From: CAWJNF01 sp963844235
Lineage (GTDB): Bacteria > Actinomycetota > Thermoleophilia > Gaiellales > Gaiellaceae
Reading direction: 5' to 3'
DNA: 64,000 nt
Assembly (NCBI GenBank): GCA_963844235.1
Contig: CAWJNF010000001.1
Span: forward strand, 186,001 to 250,000
The notes below the pieces were generated by a model, which was given only the letters and a program-made list of their open reading frames with translations, ran no database searches and was not told where the DNA came from. The position numbers and the translations under genes are program-made. Positions 59,208 through 64,000 of this stretch are shown piece after piece (position 1 is the stretch's first letter; the number at the start of each line of letters is the position of its first letter).

Positions 59208-60338
59208 ATGCGCGAGACGTTTCTCTCGTTCCAGCCTCCCGCCGTCGACGAGGAGGAGATCGAGGCGGTCGCGGAAACGCTCCGCTCCGGGTGGCTGACC
59301 AGCGGGCCGCGCGCGGCCGAGCTCGAGCAACGCTTCTCCGAGCACACAGGCGCGAGTCACGCGCTCGCCGTCTCGTCCGGCACGGCGGCCATGCACCTCG
59401 CACTCGTGGCGGCCGGAATCGGGCCAGGCGACGAGGTCATCACGAGCCCGATCACCTGGCCGGCGACGGCGAACGTCATCGTTCACACAGGCGCGCGCCC
59501 CATCTTCTGCGACGTCCGGGAATCGGATCTCAACCTCGACCCCGCGCTGTTGCCGGCGGTGGCGAGCGAGCGCACCCGAGCGGTCATGCCGGTGGACCTC
59601 GCCGGCCAGCCGTGCGATCTCGACCCGATCCTCGCGCTTGCCCGCGAGCGGGGCTGGCTCGTCGTCGAGGACGCCGCCCACGCAGTCGAGGCGGCGTACC
59701 GGGGCCGGCCTGTCGGCTCGATCGCAGATGTGACGTGCTTCTCCCTGTACGCGACCAAGAACGTCGCGGCCGGCGAGGGAGGAGTGGTCACGACCGACCG
59801 CGACGATCTTGCCGAGGAGGTGCGCGAGCTCCGGCTCATGCGGCGCGGGCACGGCTCGCTCTACGACATACGCCACGCAGGGTTCAAGGCGAACCTGGCG
59901 GACGTCAACGCGGCGATCGCGCTCGTGCAGCTCACGAAGCTGGAACGCCATCGCGTGATCCGGCTTCGTCACGTTGCCGCGTACGAGGCGGCGCTCGCCG
60001 AGCTCGACGGGATCGACCCCCTCGGGCGCGATCCGAGGGACACGCACGCGCATCATCTGTGCGTCGTGCGGATCGACGCCGAGCGCGCGGGCGGGACCCG
60101 GGACGAGTACCAGCAGGCGCTCACCGCCGAGAACATCGGCACGAGCATTCACTTCCTGCCGGTGCACAGCCTCACGTACTACCGAGAGCGTTTCCCGGAT
60201 CAGGCGCCGCTGCCCGTGGCCGAGCGCGCGGGCGCCGAGGTGCTGTCGCTGCCGCTGTCGCCTGCGCACTCGGACGACGACGTCCAGGACGCCATCGACG
60301 CGTTGCGCCGGGTGCACGCGCGCTTCACCGGGCGATGA
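59208..60338 (+). CDS. DegT family sugar aminotransferase
   Basis: A 376-residue PLP enzyme. FLSFQPPAVDEEEIEAVAETLRSGWLTSGP, HALAVSSGTAAMHLALVAAGIGPGDEVI, VVEDAAHAVEAAYRG and the lysine segment LYATKNVAAGEGGVV are hallmarks. It transaminates a 4-keto nucleotide sugar (as PseC, ArnB or RfbE do). It overlaps the UPF0104 gene by four bases (ATGA). Confidence 0.85.
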   Translation: MRETFLSFQPPAVDEEEIEAVAETLRSGWLTSGPRAAELEQRFSEHTGASHALAVSSGTAAMHLALVAAGIGPGDEVITSPITWPATANVIVHTGARPIFCDVRESDLNLDPALLPAVASERTRAVMPVDLAGQPCDLDPILALARERGWLVVEDAAHAVEAAYRGRPVGSIADVTCFSLYATKNVAAGEGGVVTTDRDDLAEEVRELRLMRRGHGSLYDIRHAGFKANLADVNAAIALVQLTKLERHRVIRLRHVAAYEAALAELDGIDPLGRDPRDTHAHHLCVVRIDAERAGGTRDEYQQALTAENIGTSIHFLPVHSLTYYRERFPDQAPLPVAERAGAEVLSLPLSPAHSDDDVQDAIDALRRVHARFTGR

Positions 60339-61360
60339 GACGGATCCCGCGGCCCGTCCGGATCGCGATCAACATCGCGCTCTCGGCCGGTGTTCTCGCG
60401 TACCTGATCTGGCAGATCGATCTCGGCCGCACGATCGACGAGATCGCCGGCGCCAACGGCTGGCTGCTGCTGGCCGCGCTCGCCGTCTTCGCTGCCTCCA
60501 CGTTTGGGATGGCCTGGCGCTGGCAGCTCCTGCTCGTCGCCCGTGGGATCGTGGAGCCGTTCCGCTGGCTCGTCACCCTCTACTTCCTGGGCTACGCGGC
60601 CACGCAGGTGCTGCCGACCGGCATCGGCGGCGACGCTCTGCGGATCGTGGAGCATTCGCGCCGGCGGCCCGAGCAGAAAGGCGAGGTCGCCGCGGCCGTG
60701 CTGCTCGAGCGGGTGATCGGCTCCGCGGGCGTCCTGGTCCTGGTCGCTATCGGCCTCGTGTTCGCGATCGGGCGCTACGACGACGTCCAGTTCCTCATCC
60801 TCGTCGAGCTCGTCTCGGTCCTGCTCGTCGCGGCCGGCTTCTTCCTGCTCTTCTCCACGCGCGCCCGTAGGCGGCTCGGATTCCTCGGAGACGTCGCGAA
60901 GAAGCTCCGCATCGAGCGGCCCGCGAGAAGCGTCTATGAGGCCATGCACGTCTACCGCGAGCGCCCGGGCACGATCGTCGCAGTCGTCGTCGTCAGCGTC
61001 GTCCTCCAGTTCGTGCGGATCATCTCGATCTGGCTCTGCGGCGAGGCCGTCGGACTCGACCTGCCGCTGCTCGTCTACGTGATCCTCGGGCCGCTGCTCT
61101 TCCTCGTCATGATGGTGCCGTTCACGATCAACGGCCTCGGTGTTCGGGAGGCCTTCTTCGTGGCTTTCCTGGGCCGCTTCGGTGTCGATCCCGACGCTGC
61201 CTTCGCGACCGGCTTTCTCTTCTACGCCGTGACGATGGCGACGTCGATCCCCGGCGCCCTGATCCTGCTCTGGCGCAGCGCCCGGCCCGCGTTCGGCTCC
61301 CCGAAGCCGGCGCCGCAGCGCACGGTCGGCGTCAGAGGCCAGGAGCGGCGCCCTCGATGA
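60335..61360 (+). CDS. UPF0104 / lysylphosphatidylglycerol-synthase-like membrane protein
   Basis: A 341-residue polytopic protein with about eight helices, of the LPG_synthase_TM (DUF2077-type) family. LYFLGYAATQVLPTGIGGDALRIVEHSR and MVPFTINGLGVREAFFVAFLGRFG are the diagnostic loops. Members are thought to flip lipids or glycolipids. It is followed with a four-base overlap by a GT2 gene. Confidence 0.8.
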   Translation: MRRIPRPVRIAINIALSAGVLAYLIWQIDLGRTIDEIAGANGWLLLAALAVFAASTFGMAWRWQLLLVARGIVEPFRWLVTLYFLGYAATQVLPTGIGGDALRIVEHSRRRPEQKGEVAAAVLLERVIGSAGVLVLVAIGLVFAIGRYDDVQFLILVELVSVLLVAAGFFLLFSTRARRRLGFLGDVAKKLRIERPARSVYEAMHVYRERPGTIVAVVVVSVVLQFVRIISIWLCGEAVGLDLPLLVYVILGPLLFLVMMVPFTINGLGVREAFFVAFLGRFGVDPDAAFATGFLFYAVTMATSIPGALILLWRSARPAFGSPKPAPQRTVGVRGQERRPR

Positions 61361-62274
61361 GTAAGGCGCCGGTCGATTCGTCGCGCGACGTCTCGGCGAT
61401 CGTCGTCTGCCTGAACGGGCTCCCCTGGCTGGCGCGCTGCCTCGAGAGCGTCACAGCCTGCGAGACGATCGTCGTCGACCACGGCTCGACCGACGGCTCG
61501 CTCGCGCTCGTCCGGGAGCGGTTTCCGGACGTGCAGGTGATCGAGCAGGAGAACGTGGGAATGGGCGCCGGCAATAACGCCGGCATGCGGATCGCGTCGG
61601 GTCGGTACTTCCTGCTGCTCAACTCCGACGCCTGGATGGCGCCCGGCGCGGTCGAGCGACTCGTCGCCCTCGCCGACTCGCGGCCGGAAGCCGCCGTCGT
61701 CGGGCCGCGCCTGCGCAATCCCGACGGATCCCTCCAGCGCTCCGTCCGCGGGTTCCCGAGCCCGTGGCGGATCGCGACGGAGTACTTCTTCCTCCGTAAG
61801 CTCGCGCCCGGGTCCCGGGCCCTCAACTCTCTGTACGGCGCCGGCTTCGACCACGACTCGACGATCGAGGTCGACTGGGTCTCGGGGGCGTGCCTGTTCG
61901 TGCGGCGCGACGCGGCCCAAGCGGTCGGGCCCTTCGACGAGGACTACTTCATGTTCAGCGAGGAGACCGACTGGTGCTACCGGTTTCGCCAGGCCGGCTG
62001 GGCGGTGATCTTCTCGCCGGAGGCCGAGTGCGTCCACGTCGGAGGCGCCACGCACGGCGGCCGACTCTTTCGGGAGAACGTCCGTGGCCACCTGCGCTTC
62101 CTCACGAAGCACCGCGGCGCGCAGGAGGCCGAGCGCGCCCGCCGGTTGATGCTCGCCGCCTTGCGCATGCGCGGGCTCGTATTCCGCGGCGACCGGGGCC
62201 GGCAGTACCGCGACGCGGCACGCTGGCTCGCATCGGGCAGCGCACGGACGCTGCTCGAGCGCAGGGCGGCGTGA
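61357..62274 (+). CDS. GT2 family glycosyltransferase
   Basis: A 305-residue rhamnosyltransferase-like GT-A enzyme. DVSAIVVCLNGLPWLARCLESV, IVVDHGSTDGS, GNNAGMRIASGRYFLLLNSDAWMAPGA and DWVSGACLFVRRDAAQAVGPFDEDYFMFSEETDWCYRFRQAG are the WcaA-type motifs. It adds a sugar to a lipid-linked acceptor. Confidence 0.85.
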   Translation: MSKAPVDSSRDVSAIVVCLNGLPWLARCLESVTACETIVVDHGSTDGSLALVRERFPDVQVIEQENVGMGAGNNAGMRIASGRYFLLLNSDAWMAPGAVERLVALADSRPEAAVVGPRLRNPDGSLQRSVRGFPSPWRIATEYFFLRKLAPGSRALNSLYGAGFDHDSTIEVDWVSGACLFVRRDAAQAVGPFDEDYFMFSEETDWCYRFRQAGWAVIFSPEAECVHVGGATHGGRLFRENVRGHLRFLTKHRGAQEAERARRLMLAALRMRGLVFRGDRGRQYRDAARWLASGSARTLLERRAA

Positions 62275-62316
62275 GCACGGGCGTCACTCGGGACAGGCAT
62301 TCCTAGAATCGTTGCT

Positions 62317-63501
62317 GTGAGCGCTTCCATGGACGTACGGGCCGGTGGGACCCGCCCCTTGCCCGACGTGACGAGGTATGCCGCAGCGAGCTCGCGGACG
62401 CCCGCCGTCGTGGTCGACGTCGGCTGGGTCAACGGGCTCGCCGCGATTCGTACGCTCGGCCGTGGCCGCGTGCCCGTCATCGCGCTCGACCGGCAATCGA
62501 GCGCACTCGGGTTTCGCTCCCGCTACGCCCTCGGTCTTGTCTGCCCGGATCCGGTAGAGGACGAGGACGGCTTCGTGGCGCTCCTCGCCGCGGTCGGCGA
62601 TGCACTCGGGCGGCCCGCGCCGATCTTCCCGACCCACGACGCGGAGCTGGGCGCCGTCGCGAGGGCGGCGCCGGCGCTCGCAGGGCGGTTCCTCTACCCC
62701 TTCCCGCACTGGGAGTCGCTCGAGCGGATCCAGCGCAAGCGGGTTCAGCTGGAGGAGGCTGACGCGGCCGGGGTGCCGATTCCGGCCACGGCATATCCGG
62801 AGTCGGCGGCCGAGGCGCTGGCTGCGGCCGAGAGCACGGGCTACCCCGTGCTCGTCAAGCCCTCGGACCCGATCGGCTTCCGCCGGCGCTTCCGCCGGCA
62901 GGCGTTTCGCTGCACGACACAGCGCGACCTCGAGCGCGCCTACGCCGACGCGGAGCCGTTTGCGCCGATGGTGCAAGAGCTCATACCGGGTGGCGACGAC
63001 GAGCTCTATACGCTCGGCAGCTACGTCGCCGCCGACGGCGAGCCGCTCGGCCTGTTCTCGGGGCGGAAACTGCGCCAGACGCCCCCGGTCGTCGGCACGT
63101 GCCGGATCGGAGAGGCGGTCTGGGTACCGGAGGTCGTCGACCAGGGGCTGCGGCTGCTCGCGCGACTCGGATTCCACGGCCTCTCGCAGGTCGAGTTCAA
63201 ACGCGACCCCCGCGACGGTCGCTACAAGCTCATGGAGGTCAATCCCCGCCTGTGGCAGTGGCATGGGCTCGCCGCAGCCTGCGGGGTCGACCTCGTCCGC
63301 ATTGCCTACCGCGATCTGACCGGCGACCGTCCCGCACCGGTGCGCACGCACGTGGCCGGGAAGCGCTGGGCGATCACGCTGATGGCAGGCGAGCGGCCGG
63401 CGATTCCGCGACCGCCCTACACCGACGCCGTGCTGGCGCTCGACGATCCCAAGCCGGCGCTCACCCAGATCGCACGCGTCATGCGCCGGGTGCTCGCGTG
63501 A
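62317..63501 (+). CDS. ATP-grasp carboxylate ligase, PylC/CPSase-like
   Basis: A 394-residue ATP-grasp protein. After an N-terminal domain (VVVDVGWVNGLAAIRTLGRGRVPVIALDRQ), the lid starts at RIQRKRVQLEEADAAGVPIPAT and the site at YPVLVKPSDPIGFRRRFRRQAFRC; FKRDPRDGRYKLMEVNPRLWQWHGLAAACGVDLV carries the metal ligands. It is the third ATP-grasp gene of the locus. GTG 62317 is set by TAGAAT (62304) seven bases upstream. It overlaps the next gene by four bases. Confidence 0.7.
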   Translation: MSASMDVRAGGTRPLPDVTRYAAASSRTPAVVVDVGWVNGLAAIRTLGRGRVPVIALDRQSSALGFRSRYALGLVCPDPVEDEDGFVALLAAVGDALGRPAPIFPTHDAELGAVARAAPALAGRFLYPFPHWESLERIQRKRVQLEEADAAGVPIPATAYPESAAEALAAAESTGYPVLVKPSDPIGFRRRFRRQAFRCTTQRDLERAYADAEPFAPMVQELIPGGDDELYTLGSYVAADGEPLGLFSGRKLRQTPPVVGTCRIGEAVWVPEVVDQGLRLLARLGFHGLSQVEFKRDPRDGRYKLMEVNPRLWQWHGLAAACGVDLVRIAYRDLTGDRPAPVRTHVAGKRWAITLMAGERPAIPRPPYTDAVLALDDPKPALTQIARVMRRVLA

Positions 63502-64000
63502 ATCCCCCGCCCGACGTGGAGCGCCGTGCGCGTTGGGTTCTCGACACCCTCGGAGCCCGCAACGCCGGGCTCGGCGACGACGTGCCGTACGTCGAGCAGG
63601 CCTGGGAGCGACTGGCCCGGGGCGAGCGGCCTACCGGAGACGACCTCGCGGAGGCCTTCTTCCACCTCGCCCGTGTGGAAGAGGTGAACGGGGAGCGCGA
63701 CCAGCACGGACGCTTCCCCGGCACCGCGAGCTGCCTCGACCCGCTCGACCCACCGGTCGAGCGACTGCGCCGGAAGCTCGGCCTCGAGCCGCCGCGGTGG
63801 GCCGGGGCGCATTTTGCCGTGTGCCTCACGCACGATGTCGACACGCCCTGGCGATGGACGCCGATCGGAATGCGGGGCGCTGCGGCGCGACTGCGTGACT
63901 CCGCGCGTGCGGGCCACGGCCGCCAGACCGCGCGGGAGGCGCGCGCGCTCGCCGCGGTGCCGCTCCACAAGCTGCGGGGAACGGACCCGAACTGGCGCTT
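63498..64000 (+). CDS. polysaccharide-deacetylase-like protein (3' end outside window)
   Basis: The frame is open from GTG 63498 (overlapping the previous stop) to the window edge, about 167 residues. FAVCLTHDVDTPWRWTP is the LTHDVD motif of the carbohydrate esterase 4-like proteins found in exopolysaccharide loci; the metal-binding histidines would lie further on. It probably deacetylates a sugar of the surface glycan. The assignment rests on one motif and on context. Confidence 0.55.
   Translation, partial: MNPPPDVERRARWVLDTLGARNAGLGDDVPYVEQAWERLARGERPTGDDLAEAFFHLARVEEVNGERDQHGRFPGTASCLDPLDPPVERLRRKLGLEPPRWAGAHFAVCLTHDVDTPWRWTPIGMRGAAARLRDSARAGHGRQTAREARALAAVPLHKLRGTDPNWR

Noticed and set aside
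1..64000. CRISPR arrays, tRNA and rRNA genes, insertion sequences
   Set aside because: I found no regularly spaced repeat array, no cloverleaf with a T-loop GGTTCRA signature, no rRNA and no transposase frame in the window.

Overview
The window is GC-rich DNA from an actinobacterium. Very high GC, frequent GTG starts, many apparently leaderless genes, MMPL, Fur/Zur, BTAD and WD40-kinase families, and a glycan locus rich in ATP-grasp and DegT genes best fit an uncultured Thermoleophilia (Gaiellales or Solirubrobacterales-like) genome. That placement is inference from gene content; there is no rRNA or tRNA here to anchor it.

Layout. (1) 1-14.4 kb is a signalling island. Two BTAD (SARP-type) regulators with universal-stress-like C-termini, the first cut by the window edge, bracket two ~4.5-5.2 kb Ser/Thr kinase / nSTAND ATPase / WD40 genes broken by many frame shifts, a 94-residue small protein, two paralogous secreted single-span membrane proteins and a 58-residue protein. 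Three intergenic blocks of direct repeats with exact 11-bp spacing, the classic binding architecture of SARP/BTAD regulators, lie upstream of these small genes and of the BTAD gene. (2) 14.5-22 kb: a secreted phosphodiester glycosidase, a possible structured RNA, a DedA protein, a sugar aminotransferase plus PglF/CapD-type dehydratase pair, and a UvrD-like helicase. (3) 22-32.4 kb: methyltransferase, MMPL exporter, HD-GYP/LuxR regulator, a probable selenoprotein (in-frame TGA at the GATase nucleophile position), a DUF354 protein preceded by an asparagine-synthetase-like start, a PLP decarboxylase, a LysR regulator and an MFS transporter. (4) 32.4-38.6 kb: a sulfur and carboxylate cluster, with a fumarate-reductase-like flavoprotein, two-subunit class I fumarase, phosphosulfolactate synthase (ComA), APS reductase, APS kinase and ATP sulfurylase. 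(5) 38.6-44.6 kb: FlgD-like Ig protein, O-antigen-ligase-like membrane protein, PQQ-type propeller, sulfotransferase, PIG-L deacetylase and a Fur-family regulator. (6) 44.7-48.8 kb: PGRP-type amidase and a znuACB zinc importer with a Zur-like site. (7) 48.8-64 kb: a glycan biosynthesis locus with three ATP-grasp ligases, a flippase, phosphodiesterase-like protein, glycosyltransferases, sulfotransferase, dTDP-glucose dehydratase-like protein, aminotransferase, flippase-like UPF0104 protein and a truncated polysaccharide-deacetylase-like gene.

Working together: ATP sulfurylase, APS kinase and APS reductase supply PAPS for the two sulfotransferases and sulfite for ComA; the aminotransferase, dehydratase, glycosyltransferase, flippase and ligase genes look like extracellular polysaccharide assembly; the Fur-family gene probably controls znuACB. 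Two signals run across the window: a TANNNT hexamer 6-9 nt upstream of the start codon of many genes (leaderless transcription), and a 25-bp palindromic repeat present six times, once inside the helicase gene and once supplying the stop codons of two convergent genes.

Quality note: nearly all frame breaks lie in the first 20 kb and grow denser toward position 1, so at least part of them may be sequence errors rather than gene decay.
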